A stretch of 64,000 nt of DNA from an uncultured Lachnospiraceae bacterium (GTDB lineage Bacteria; Bacillota; Clostridia; Lachnospirales; Lachnospiraceae): contig CAMNRH010000013.1 of NCBI GenBank assembly GCA_946552115.1, positions 1-64,000 on the forward strand. The letters run 5' to 3'. Shown here piece after piece: positions 1-7,233 of the stretch. Within the stretch, counting starts at the first letter, position 1. The number at the start of each line of letters is the position of its first letter. The notes below the pieces were generated by a model. That model saw only the letters and a program-made list of their open reading frames with translations. It had not been told where the DNA came from and ran no database searches. A program made the position numbers and the translations under genes.

Positions 1-46
1 CTCATTTCAGGGAATTCTGACGCTTTTTTTCGGTAATTTTAGTGTA

Positions 47-452
47 TCATAAACAGGCACACCACGATGCGAAGCAGGCGCACCATTCCACACGCCCGCC
101 AAAGCCGTACCAGCTCCAATAGGGTTGTCCGCCCTCATTGCCGAGCTGTGTCAGAGCCACCTCTACGATGGCTTGATTGCCGCCGCTTTCCAGATTGAAC
201 TTCTCAAGCCGTGCGGCAAGGGTTATCTGGATGCTCTTTAGTGTCTTGGCACTTCCGCTGTGGTAATCACGGTAATATTTCAAAGCGATATGCTCTGGGT
301 TCACCATCTCCAGACGGTCAAACAGCTCGTCAAGCGGGCTTACATAGCTGTCGTCATCCTCCCTTACCTCGCCTGCCCTTAAAAGCTCCATCACCATCGG
401 GAAATTCTGTTCCTCTGGCGGGGCTTCGTATTTCAGATAAAACACAAACTGT
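47..452 (-). pseudogene. VirD4-type coupling protein fragment fused to CHAP hydrolase fragment
   Basis: This reading frame is a chimera of two ICE genes. The first roughly 85 residues (LKYEAPPEEQNF, YVSPLDELFDRLEMVNPEH, YHSGSAKTLKSIQ) match what I know of the VirD4/TraG coupling ATPase of Tn1549/CTn elements. It is an internal piece without Walker motifs. After LEKFNLES the frame passes into GGNQAIVEVALTQLGNEGGQPYWSW...VEWCACF, the start of the CHAP/NlpC-type wall hydrolase usually encoded after virB4. That domain stops shortly after its catalytic-Cys region. The upstream end also joins the third KTR hairpin directly. It is almost certainly non-functional and marks at least two deletions. Its exact relation to the bases before position 47 is unclear. 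Confidence 0.75.
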
Positions 453-458
453 GATTTC

Positions 459-656
459 TCACACGTTCATCGGCTCTGCATCTAAAGTGTCTGGCTCTTT
501 GATGACTGTTATTTGTAAATTTTTTACTTCAATCAATGTTTCCTGTCTGCATTTCGGACAGTAGAGAGGATAATTTATCAGAACAGTATCCTCCCTAACC
601 TTATTACGAGTTTTACTTCCGCAGAGAGGGCATAATATCCATTCTGTCTTATCCAT
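459..656 (-). CDS. Cysteine-rich KTR-family protein, copy 1
   Basis: This 65-residue protein begins MDKTEWILCPLCGSKTR and has two zinc-ribbon-like pairs, CPLCG and CPKC, with the KTR motif between them. It matches the Cys-rich KTR family commonly carried on Firmicute conjugative elements; the function is unknown. Four cysteines suggest binding of one zinc. It lies 6 bases downstream of the padR gene on the same strand and is probably cotranscribed. Two paralogues occur at 2753-2941 and 4691-4879, each also last in a minus-strand cargo unit. The C-terminal end differs from the other two (TLDAEPMNV against DAKTQS), and the codons run into a damaged terminator hairpin. Confidence 0.85.
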   Translation of the reverse strand: MDKTEWILCPLCGSKTRNKVREDTVLINYPLYCPKCRQETLIEVKNLQITVIKEPDTLDAEPMNV

Positions 657-662
657 ATCAAA

Positions 663-1190
663 TTATCCCAATTCCTTTTTTAGTGTTTCAATCCATTCTT
701 CAATTGCCTGCACCAACAAAAACTGTTGATGTAAAACCGCCATACCCGTGGCAGGAATATCGGGGGCATTCTTTTTTAAATCTATGTTTTCCTCAAGATA
801 GGATTTTAGCACATTGATATTGCTCTCAATGTTATCCAGACATTCCCTCTGTTGTTCCTTTTCCATGCTTTCTAAATTAACGATAACCGCATTAAAATCC
901 AAGAATATGTTAATCGGCTTGCAGGATATTTCAAGCATCAGCTTCTCAAATTCCTCATTTCCTGCATCCGTCAAGGAATATACCGCCTTTTCGGGCATTT
1001 TTCCCTCTTTCTCCGTGCGGCTTGTGATAAGCCCCTTTTCTTCCAACTGGATAACCTTTTTATAGATGGATGGTGTGCTGATTTTTACCCATTTTGAAAT
1101 GTTGCGGTATTCCACCAGTTTCTGAATATCGTATGCACTCAAGGATTCCCGTTTCAACATTCCCAATACAATTAAGTCAATGGTCGCCAT
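663..1190 (-). CDS. PadR-family transcriptional regulator
   Basis: This 175-residue protein starts MATIDLIVLGMLKRESLSAYDIQKLVEY, the typical PadR winged-helix opening, with the recognition region at about residues 30-65 (ISTPSIYKKVIQLEEKGLI). The C-terminal half is helical and probably dimerises. PadR proteins usually repress a neighbouring efflux gene and respond to its substrate. Here the divergent neighbour is a MATE pump at 1314, and the 123-base gap between them holds three ACTATA/TATAGT-type palindromes inside two facing promoters. Autoregulation and control of the MATE gene are therefore likely. The inducing ligand cannot be read from the sequence. Confidence 0.9.
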   Translation of the reverse strand: MATIDLIVLGMLKRESLSAYDIQKLVEYRNISKWVKISTPSIYKKVIQLEEKGLITSRTEKEGKMPEKAVYSLTDAGNEEFEKLMLEISCKPINIFLDFNAVIVNLESMEKEQQRECLDNIESNINVLKSYLEENIDLKKNAPDIPATGMAVLHQQFLLVQAIEEWIETLKKELG

Positions 1191-1211
1191 TCAAAGTCCC
1201 TCCTTTTTCTA

Positions 1212-1297
1212 TTGACAACTACTATAAATTATAGTATTATAATTCCTGCAACACAATTACTATATTTTATAGTAGTATAAATAATACTATTTGTCAA
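1212..1297. promoter_or_regulatory. Facing padR and MATE promoters with three palindromic operators
   Basis: On the plus strand TTGACA (1212-1217) is followed after 17 bases by TATTAT (1235-1240), reading to the MATE gene. On the minus strand TTGACA (1297-1292) is followed after 17 bases by TACTAT (1274-1269), reading to padR. The palindromes ACTATAAATTATAGT (1221-1235), ACTATATTTTATAGT (1259-1273) and AGTATAAATAATACT (1274-1288) sit in or against these promoter spacers. They are the expected place for PadR repressor binding. The binding itself is inferred. Confidence 0.7.
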
Positions 1298-1313
1298 GAG
1301 AAAGGAGTTTAAA

Positions 1314-2699
1314 ATGAACAGTCAAAGCAAAAAGATGGAGCTGCTCGGCAGCACATCCATACCAAAAGCACTTTTAGCAATGGGCATCCCAACAATGATT
1401 GGCATGTTGGTAAATGCTTTCTACAACCTTGTTGACGCTTATTTTGTCGGCGGGTTAGGGGAGAGCCAGATGGGGGCAATCTCCGTGGTCTATCCGCTCG
1501 GACAGGTCGTTGTCGGTCTTGGTCTGCTGTTCGGCAACGGTGCGGCTTCTTACATTTCCCGATTGTTAGGTCGTGGGGATACGGAAAATGCGGATAAAGT
1601 GGCAAGTACCGCTTTATACAGCAGCGTATCCGTTGGGGCGGTCATCATTATTATTTCTATGGTGTTCCTGCATCCCATACTGAAGCTCTTGGGGGCAACC
1701 GACAGCATCCTCCCCTTTGCCGCCACATACGCAGGCATTTACATTGTTTCCTGCATCTTCAATGTATTCAATGTCACGATGAATAACATTGTGACTAGCG
1801 AGGGAGCTGCTAAAACAACCATGTGTGCCTTGCTGACGGGTGCGGTACTCAATATCGCCTTAGACCCGCTGTTTATCTATGTGTTTGATTTAGGCGTGGC
1901 GGGAGCGGCGATAGCGACCGCAATCTCACAAGTCGTTTCAACCTGCGTATATCTGACCTATATTTTTCGGAAAAAAAGCGTATTCCATTTTCGGGTTAAG
2001 GACTGCACATATACAAAAGAAACCATGTCTGAGATTTTCAAAATCGGCATCCCGACATTGGTATTCCAGATTTTAACGAGTGTGTCCATTTCCTTAATCA
2101 ACAATGCCGCTGGCGATTACGGGGACTCTGCCATTGCAGGCATGGGCGTTGTCACCCGCCTTATTTCAATGGGCAGCTTGTCCGTATTCGGGTTCATCAA
2201 AGGCTTTCAGCCCATTGCGGGATACAGCTATGGAGCAAAGAAGTTTGACCGCCTGCGTGAAGCAATCAAGACTTCTATCCTTTGGTCTACGGTTTTCTGT
2301 GTTATTTTCGGATTGGTACTGGCTTTATTCCCCGCAGCTATCGTTTCAAGGTTTACAAAAGGCGATACCGAGATGATTCGCATTGGAGCGGCATCTTTGA
2401 GGGCAAACGGTATTTCGATTATGCTCTTTGGGTTTTATACCGTATATTCCTCCCTGTTCCTCGCTTTAGGAAAAGGCAGAGAGGGATTTATCCTCGGAGC
2501 TTGCAGGCAAGGAATTTGTTTCATCCCTGTTATCCTGCTTCTGCCTATGCTCTGGGGGCTTAACGGTATCCTATATGCCCAACCGATTGCCGATGTGCTT
2601 TCTGCAATCATAACGGTATTTATGGCACTGCCGCTTCACAAAAAATTAAATGAAATGCAGAAACAAACTGCTACAATAAGCACAAATACCAACAACTAA
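1314..2699 (+). CDS. MATE-family multidrug efflux transporter (ICE cargo)
   Basis: This 461-residue polytopic membrane protein has two homologous halves typical of MATE pumps (SIPKALLAMGIPTMIGMLVNAFYNLVDAYFVG near the start; FKIGIPTLVFQILTS opening the second half). MATE proteins export cationic drugs and toxins in exchange for Na+ or H+. The start follows AAAGGAG. It is divergent from padR, which probably represses it. It is the only plus-strand cargo gene in the ICE remnant, and it ends 20 bases before a hairpin shared with the second KTR gene. The substrate is unknown. A second, unrelated MATE gene lies in the chromosomal part at 13736. Confidence 0.92.
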   Translation: MNSQSKKMELLGSTSIPKALLAMGIPTMIGMLVNAFYNLVDAYFVGGLGESQMGAISVVYPLGQVVVGLGLLFGNGAASYISRLLGRGDTENADKVASTALYSSVSVGAVIIIISMVFLHPILKLLGATDSILPFAATYAGIYIVSCIFNVFNVTMNNIVTSEGAAKTTMCALLTGAVLNIALDPLFIYVFDLGVAGAAIATAISQVVSTCVYLTYIFRKKSVFHFRVKDCTYTKETMSEIFKIGIPTLVFQILTSVSISLINNAAGDYGDSAIAGMGVVTRLISMGSLSVFGFIKGFQPIAGYSYGAKKFDRLREAIKTSILWSTVFCVIFGLVLALFPAAIVSRFTKGDTEMIRIGAASLRANGISIMLFGFYTVYSSLFLALGKGREGFILGACRQGICFIPVILLLPMLWGLNGILYAQPIADVLSAIITVFMALPLHKKLNEMQKQTATISTNTNN

Positions 2700-2718
2700 A
2701 TATTTATTCTTTCTAAAA

Positions 2719-2765
2719 GCAGAGCCGATGATCTGTGATGTATCTCACAAGTTCATCGGCTCTGC
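2719..2765. terminator. Terminator hairpin of KTR module 2
   Basis: A 13-bp arm GCAGAGCCGATGA (2719-2731) pairs perfectly with 2753-2765, with an inner TGTGA/TCACA stem. On the minus strand it is followed by TTTTAG. It contains the KTR2 stop codon and also lies just past the MATE gene on the plus strand. The same design recurs after KTR3 and, cut short, after KTR1. Confidence 0.75.
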
Positions 2766-2941
2766 GTCTTTGCGTCTGGCTCTTTGATAACAGTCATTTT
2801 CAAATTACTTACTTCAATCAATGTTTCCTGCTTGCACTTTGGACAGTAAAGAGGATAGTTCATTAAAACGGTATCTTTCCTAATTTTATCACGAGTTTTA
2901 CTGCCACGAACAGGGCATCGTATCCATTCAGTATTTATCAT
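2753..2941 (-). CDS. Cysteine-rich KTR-family protein, copy 2 (one Cys lost)
   Basis: This 62-residue paralogue of the KTR proteins begins MINTEWIRCPVRGSKTR. The second cysteine of the first knuckle (CPxCG in copies 1 and 3) is replaced by arginine, so only three of the four presumed zinc ligands remain; it may be decaying. It starts 9 bases downstream of the M23 peptidase gene on the same strand, and its last codons are part of the terminator stem. The C-terminus (VIKEPDAKTQSR) is nearly that of copy 3 (VIKEPDAKTQSL), suggesting recent duplication or exchange. Confidence 0.8.
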   Translation of the reverse strand: MINTEWIRCPVRGSKTRDKIRKDTVLMNYPLYCPKCKQETLIEVSNLKMTVIKEPDAKTQSR

Positions 2942-2950
2942 TACACAACC

Positions 2951-3790
2951 TCATTCCGTTTCTGAATTTGATGTTCGAAATCTTATCCTATCCTTGTTAG
3001 TAGGGATTTCATTAGTTACTGTTTTCCATTCTCCATTTTGAAATATCTCATATTCCTCAAAAGCACAAGGTAAGCCATTTGCGGTAGCTATGTCACAACT
3101 ATCCATAAGTTGAAAATGCAAATGTGGAAAAAAAGAATTGCCAGAATGACCTACTCTACCAATAAAATCTCCTTTTTTTACCTCTTGACCTGCCTTAACT
3201 TGGATTGACCCTGTTTGAAGATGGCATAAAGCAGCATACACATTTGTATCATATTCTATAATAATGTAATTCCCCGCAACTGATTGTATATCATCTGTTG
3301 TTGGATGAAAGTAATGAGCATTTTTATAAGCATTAGACAAGTCCGAAAATAAATTTGTCCGTATGTTTTCTTTATATCCGTCCTCTGCTTGAACAACTAT
3401 ACCGTCGCAGGGAGCAAATACTTCTTGTCCATAACCATAATATTCATTTAAGGAAACACCAAAAAGAAGATATTGCAGAAAACTCACATGATAAGCAGGA
3501 TGCCCTGCTCTGCTCCAGTCCACTTGTATAAAGTCGTAGGCATATGTTGTCCCTAACTGGTCTGTCCCGTGGCTAGGAATTTTTGTTCCTGGGGTATTTG
3601 GTGAGAGCCATTCGCCCTTTAAAGGAAACCCAACAATGATAGGGGTACTTATTTCCGTCATATTCCCATTCCTTTCATTCCATTGGACAAAAACTGCTAT
3701 TGTCACAAAGATAAATCCTAATGCCATACAGATACGTTTTCGCCAATGTTGATTACCTGTTTTCCAATTTTTCTTTATATTTTTAAGCAT
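2951..3790 (-). CDS. Membrane-anchored M23-family metallopeptidase
   Basis: About 279 residues, taking the ATG at 3790 that overlaps the tetR stop (ATGCTTAA). After a basic N-terminus a single hydrophobic segment (RICMALGFIFVTIAVFVQW, about residues 17-35) should anchor it, with the rest outside. The LytM-like domain has HGTD early and the HLHF motif near residue 230 that supplies metal ligands. Spacing between the motifs is longer than in a minimal M23 domain. M23 enzymes cut peptidoglycan cross-bridges or small peptides. Coupling to a TetR regulator on a mobile element hints at a defence or resistance role, but the substrate is unknown. Confidence 0.85.
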   Translation of the reverse strand: MLKNIKKNWKTGNQHWRKRICMALGFIFVTIAVFVQWNERNGNMTEISTPIIVGFPLKGEWLSPNTPGTKIPSHGTDQLGTTYAYDFIQVDWSRAGHPAYHVSFLQYLLFGVSLNEYYGYGQEVFAPCDGIVVQAEDGYKENIRTNLFSDLSNAYKNAHYFHPTTDDIQSVAGNYIIIEYDTNVYAALCHLQTGSIQVKAGQEVKKGDFIGRVGHSGNSFFPHLHFQLMDSCDIATANGLPCAFEEYEIFQNGEWKTVTNEIPTNKDRIRFRTSNSETE

Positions 3791-4406
3791 AGAAAATTTT
3801 TCTAAGTTCTTCAAAATACTCATCCAGTTCTGACATGATAGAATCACAATCCATATAAGAATTTTCACTATTTCTTATTTTATCAAGTATTTGATTCGTA
3901 AACCCGATATTAGACCAAAATATAAACTGCTTGCACTTTTCAATGTTCAACCCTTTTCTAAACTTCGTTTCATCTATTCCGTCAAAAAGTTTTGGATAGC
4001 AGCTTAAATGCTGTTCACGCATTCTGTTTTCAAGTTCTTTATTTACTTCATTGGAATTAGTTGCCCGTGTCAATTTATTAAAATCAAAAATAAAAGGATA
4101 TTTTTCAGATAGTTTAATCTGCAAAAAATAGGATTGACGCAGTTTATCAAAAATGTCTTTTTCATCATAATTCATTAAATCGAAATATTCTCTTTTCATA
4201 AGGTCAGAAAAATAATCATAAACGACCAAAAATAATTCTTGCTTGTTGCTTACATAGTGAAACATAAGAGCTTTTGAAATCCCTGCCTCTTTTGCTATTA
4301 CATTTGTTGAAGCATTGTCATATCCTTGTAATACAAATTCTTTTAATGCTGCGTTTAGGACAGCATCTCTCCGCCCAGATTCTAAATTCAATAATTTAGC
4401 CACCAT
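3783..4406 (-). CDS. TetR/AcrR-family transcriptional regulator (ICE cargo)
   Basis: This 207-residue protein has a typical TetR N-terminal DNA-binding domain: RRDAVLNAALKEFVLQGYDNASTNVIAKEAGISKALMFHYVSNKQELF, about residues 11-58. The C-terminal ligand-binding half is lysine-rich and has no recognisable ligand signature. The stop overlaps the start of the M23 peptidase gene by 8 bases, so the two are cotranscribed and translationally coupled. Two identical ACCTAATAGGT palindromes lie upstream, one over the promoter and one in the leader, which fits autorepression of the tetR-M23-KTR unit. Confidence 0.9.
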   Translation of the reverse strand: MVAKLLNLESGRRDAVLNAALKEFVLQGYDNASTNVIAKEAGISKALMFHYVSNKQELFLVVYDYFSDLMKREYFDLMNYDEKDIFDKLRQSYFLQIKLSEKYPFIFDFNKLTRATNSNEVNKELENRMREQHLSCYPKLFDGIDETKFRKGLNIEKCKQFIFWSNIGFTNQILDKIRNSENSYMDCDSIMSELDEYFEELRKIFYA

Positions 4407-4433
4407 TCTTCTCCTTTTATATCGAAAGTGTTT

Positions 4434-4480
4434 ACCTAATAGGTCAATATCATTGTATATCTTTTTACCTAATAGGTCAA
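4434..4480 (-). promoter_or_regulatory. tetR-M23 promoter with duplicated operator
   Basis: On the minus strand TTGACC (4480-4475) is followed after 17 bases by TACAAT (4457-4452), reading toward tetR at 4406. The palindrome ACCTAATAGGT occurs at 4467-4477, overlapping the -35 box, and again at 4434-4444, between the -10 box and the gene. The copies are 33 bp apart, about three helical turns. This is the arrangement expected for TetR autorepression; the protein-DNA pairing is inferred. Confidence 0.7.
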
Positions 4481-4499
4481 TACTTAATTTTGATAAAAA

Positions 4500-4642
4500 T
4501 AAAAAACAACCTTACGTCGGCAAGCGGATGTACTACTCCCTAACACTTTCGAGGATACGGAACTAACTATCATTAAAAGAATTACAAAAGGCATAAGTAA
4601 AGCAAAAGAGCCAGAGGAATAAACCCTCTGGTAATTCTTTTG
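4500..4642 (+). pseudogene. Unidentified gene tail with terminator
   Basis: On the plus strand a frame open from about 4512 ends in FEDTELTIIKRITKGISKAKEPEE at a TAA near 4621, with no start codon or ribosome site. Immediately after comes the inverted repeat CCAGAGG/CCTCTGG (4611-4631), extended by AAAGAATTAC/GTAATTCTTT, then a T-rich tract. This looks like the last few dozen codons and terminator of a lost plus-strand gene. I do not recognise the family. Confidence 0.35.
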
Positions 4643-4656
4643 TCTTTATTAAAAAA

Positions 4657-4702
4657 CAGAGCCTATGAAATGTGAGAATACTTCACAAGTTCATAGGCTC
4701 TG
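4657..4702 (-). terminator. Terminator hairpin of KTR module 3
   Basis: CAGAGCCTATGAA (4657-4669) pairs with 4690-4702. On the minus strand it is followed by TTTTTTAATAAAG, a canonical intrinsic terminator. The stop codon of the third KTR gene lies in the stem. Two compensating changes relative to module 2 (CCTATG for CCGATG, matched in the other arm) keep the pairing. Confidence 0.85.
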
Positions 4703-4879
4703 CGTCTTTGCGTCTGGCTCTTTGATAACGGACATATTCATTTGTTGGACATTTATAAGAGTTTCCTGCCTGCACTTCGGACAATATAAAGGGAAATTTT
4801 CAAGTATCGTATCTTCACGTAATTTTAATCTCGTCTTGTTTCCGCATATGGGACATAATAACCATTTTTCCTGCTTCAT
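4691..4879 (-). CDS. Cysteine-rich KTR-family protein, copy 3
   Basis: This 62-residue protein begins MKQEKWLLCPICGNKTR and keeps both Cys pairs (CPICG, CPKC). It overlaps the stop of the MFS remnant by 4 bases and is last in that transcription unit. It is the third paralogue in 4.4 kb, all on the minus strand and all 3' of a different cargo gene. Family function is unknown. The intact Cys set suggests a folded zinc-ribbon peptide rather than a chance frame. Confidence 0.85.
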   Translation of the reverse strand: MKQEKWLLCPICGNKTRLKLREDTILENFPLYCPKCRQETLINVQQMNMSVIKEPDAKTQSL

Positions 4880-5392
4880 ACGGATACCTCCTGTTGTTCC
4901 TTTTCCATATTCTTAAAAAAGCCCATTGCAGACAGTCCGACAGCACATACAATTACGCCAGTTGGAATAAAACATAAATAAATCGCATTGCTAAAACTGT
5001 CAAATAGAAAACCGTACACCATTTGTCCTATGGGCTGAACACACAATGTAATTGTAGATGTATAAGCCATTACTTTCCCGATTAAATGATTCGGCGTTCT
5101 TTGCTGTATAAGGGAAACCGCAAAAATCGAAAAAATACTGATTGCAATCTGCATACCGCAAAGCGATACAATGGTAACAGCATATTTTATAATGGGATTG
5201 ACTGGGCAAAGAAAAGCAATCCCGACAGGAATAATAAAAACACCCATAGAAGCAAGCAGGATAGATAACCTATGTATTTTCAATTTTCCTGTAAGAAGTC
5301 CTGCCGCAACACTCCCTAAAATTGTAGCAACTGCCAATGCACTCTCCGCCGCCCCATAATACTGTGCATTCAAACCGAGGACAGTACATGCA
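4876..5392 (-). pseudogene. MFS transporter, C-terminal half only
   Basis: About 170 residues with five or six hydrophobic helices. NAQYYGAAESALAVATILGSVAAGLLTGKLK opens the fragment, and RTPNHLIGKVMAYTSTI resembles the loop of drug/macrolide-type MFS pumps, where it recurs between half-domains. The N-terminal half is missing: near 5385 the frame runs straight into virB4 sequence in another frame. Upstream codons TVLGL still read in the MFS frame across the last bases before the joint. It cannot be a working pump as half a protein. The KTR3 gene overlaps its end. Confidence 0.8.
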
Positions 5393-6425
5393 CCATCGTA
5401 AGCACCGCAAACATCATCCTCTGGTCACGGGTCGTCAAATCATCGAGGAACTCCTTGCTCTCTTTTCGCTGCTGCTCCAAGTCATAAGGGATAACAGCGG
5501 AAAAGTTATTGTTCTGGTTCTGCTTCCTCTGCCAGTTCGTGATGTTCGTTTCTACCCCAAGCAGACGGTTTTCCACCTCCCTCACGGCTTCATCCGTAGG
5601 GACAGGGACGACATCGACGGAGAGCATCATGTTACGGTTTAATTCGCAAAGCTCCGCCACCATGCTGTCCTTGATATATGCCGCATACTCACGCAGGAAA
5701 ATCACACGCCCGTAGCGGTTGCCGATGCGGAAATAGTCTTTCTCAAACTCAAAGGAGTCGGGGCAGATATAATCCTTGAAATCGTGACCTTTCCGCATGG
5801 TCTGTGCCATATCAAAGGAAAACGCCGTTTCCTCGCCTGTGCGGTAAAAATCATGGAAGATACGCAGCTTATCATTCGCATCCAGTTCCGTACACTTTGA
5901 ACCTAAACGGTTGAAATGCCCGATAAGGTCAGCACCCACACGGGCAAAATAATTCCTCGCTTCCTCGATGTTCTTCTTGCAGACGGAGATTGTCACATAT
6001 TTGTCCTGCACGATGGAGTTCGCCCCTGTCGCCTTATCCAGAAGCATCTTGTTATACTCTTTACGGTATTTATCTAAGCCGTCATCGGCGGCTTTTCCGT
6101 CCTTTGACGCCATCGGGATAAGGATGGTCTGCTCAAAATCCACCTTGTTGAGCCTGCGGTTGTTGATGGTGATTTTCGTGGTCGCCCCACTGTCAAGGGC
6201 ATTTAAAAGCTCCGAGTATTCGAGGAACATCGCTTCCTTGTCCTCACGGCTCGCCACGGCATAGTTAATATCCTCAAACTTGAATGTCTTTGCATATTTG
6301 TTCCTGCCCACGAGGAAAATGCCGTCCTCCCACATGGTCTTTAACGGGATGACCGCCTGCACCGACTTCGGCACGGTAAATTTCTCCTTATCCTGCTTGA
6401 ACAGATTCCTGAGCGTCTTAATCAT
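5370..6425 (-). pseudogene. VirB4-type conjugation ATPase, truncated after N-terminal half
   Basis: A 351-residue frame beginning MIKTLRNLFKQDKEKFTVPKS, as in VirB4/TraE ATPases of Tn1549-like ICEs. It holds the N-terminal domain (SVQAVIPLKTMWEDGIFLVGRNKYAKTF) but no Walker A or B motif, because full-length proteins are about 750-800 residues and this one ends in DQRMMFAVLTMVH followed by four foreign residues. The break is where the MFS fragment begins. Its start overlaps the end of the PrgI-like gene by 8 bases, as in intact elements. Conjugative transfer from this copy is therefore not expected. Confidence 0.88.
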
Positions 6426-6906
6426 AGTCTGCCTCCTTACGCTTTTTTACTTTTTCATTCTTCTTTCTGGCGTATACAGCCTGCTTTCTCCGTTTCCCTG
6501 CTTCTTTACGTCTTTTCGCCCTGCGTTTTTTCTTCTTACGGGATTTCTGCACGGCGGGCGTTCCTTTTTCATGGGCTTCAATCGTTGCTTTTAATGCTTC
6601 ATAGTAGAGATTGTCTGGGAGAAACAGCACCCTCTTTGGCATCAGAAACTCCGATTTTATCCATGCCCACACAAACTGCTCTGCGGTCATGCCGTTGTAC
6701 CTTATAAACCCCATCACCGCAAAGGGCGAAGCCCCCAGAACACACATCCAGCTCACGGTTTCCGTCCCGAACTTCCCACGGAGCAGGAAAAACAAGCCCA
6801 CCGCCACGCCGCAGGCAAGGACAGAAAAAAGGAACTGCCGCATCGACAGCCCGAAAAACATACTCTCCGTGTAATTGCGGATTTCCTTATTTATCTTTAC
6901 TTCCAA
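6418..6906 (-). CDS. PrgI-family conjugation membrane protein
   Basis: This 162-residue protein begins with a TTG codon 9 bases after AGGAGG (MEVKINKEIRNYTESMFFGLSMRQFLFS). Two hydrophobic helices at about residues 23-43 and 50-66 match the PrgI/TcpE-like family, which assembles with VirB4 in the conjugation channel. The C-terminal 45 residues are a highly basic tail (RKKKKRRAKRRKEAGKRR), presumably cytoplasmic. Its place directly before virB4 is the standard Tn1549/CTn order. It appears intact, unlike its neighbours. Confidence 0.85.
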   Translation of the reverse strand: MEVKINKEIRNYTESMFFGLSMRQFLFSVLACGVAVGLFFLLRGKFGTETVSWMCVLGASPFAVMGFIRYNGMTAEQFVWAWIKSEFLMPKRVLFLPDNLYYEALKATIEAHEKGTPAVQKSRKKKKRRAKRRKEAGKRRKQAVYARKKNEKVKKRKEADYD

Positions 6907-6919
6907 TCATAAACACCTC

Positions 6920-7222
6920 CTATCGTTCCATTTCCTGTTTCTGGCGGGGCGGGGTCTGCTTCTGCCTTTCCCTCTGTGGGACTAAAAACAAATCCCCGTC
7001 GATTTCCCTTGTGCGGGTCGGACAGCCTAAGATTTTCAAGGCTTTCTGCAAATCTGGCACGCTGCCCCTGTCTGGCTTGCAGACGCCGATTGCCAGATAC
7101 ATCTGCAAATCCTCGTACCACGCTTCATTTTCAAAATTATCCGCCCGAAAGAATATATCCTCTTTGATTTCCTCAAGCGGCGTTTCAAATATCCTGCGGT
7201 ATTCCGTTTCAAAATCGTACAA
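6920..7222 (-). CDS. Small ICE-conserved protein of unknown function
   Basis: This 100-residue soluble protein starts at a TTG 7 bases after AGGAGG (MYDFETEYRRIFETPLEEIKEDI). It is acidic in the first half with a glutamine-, lysine- and proline-rich tail. It sits between the TrbL-like and PrgI-like genes, where CTn/Tn1549 elements usually have one or two short unannotated genes. No motif points to an activity. The good ribosome site and tight packing argue for a real gene. Confidence 0.65.
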   Translation of the reverse strand: MYDFETEYRRIFETPLEEIKEDIFFRADNFENEAWYEDLQMYLAIGVCKPDRGSVPDLQKALKILGCPTRTREIDGDLFLVPQRERQKQTPPRQKQEMER

Positions 7223-7233
7223 AGCTGCACCTC

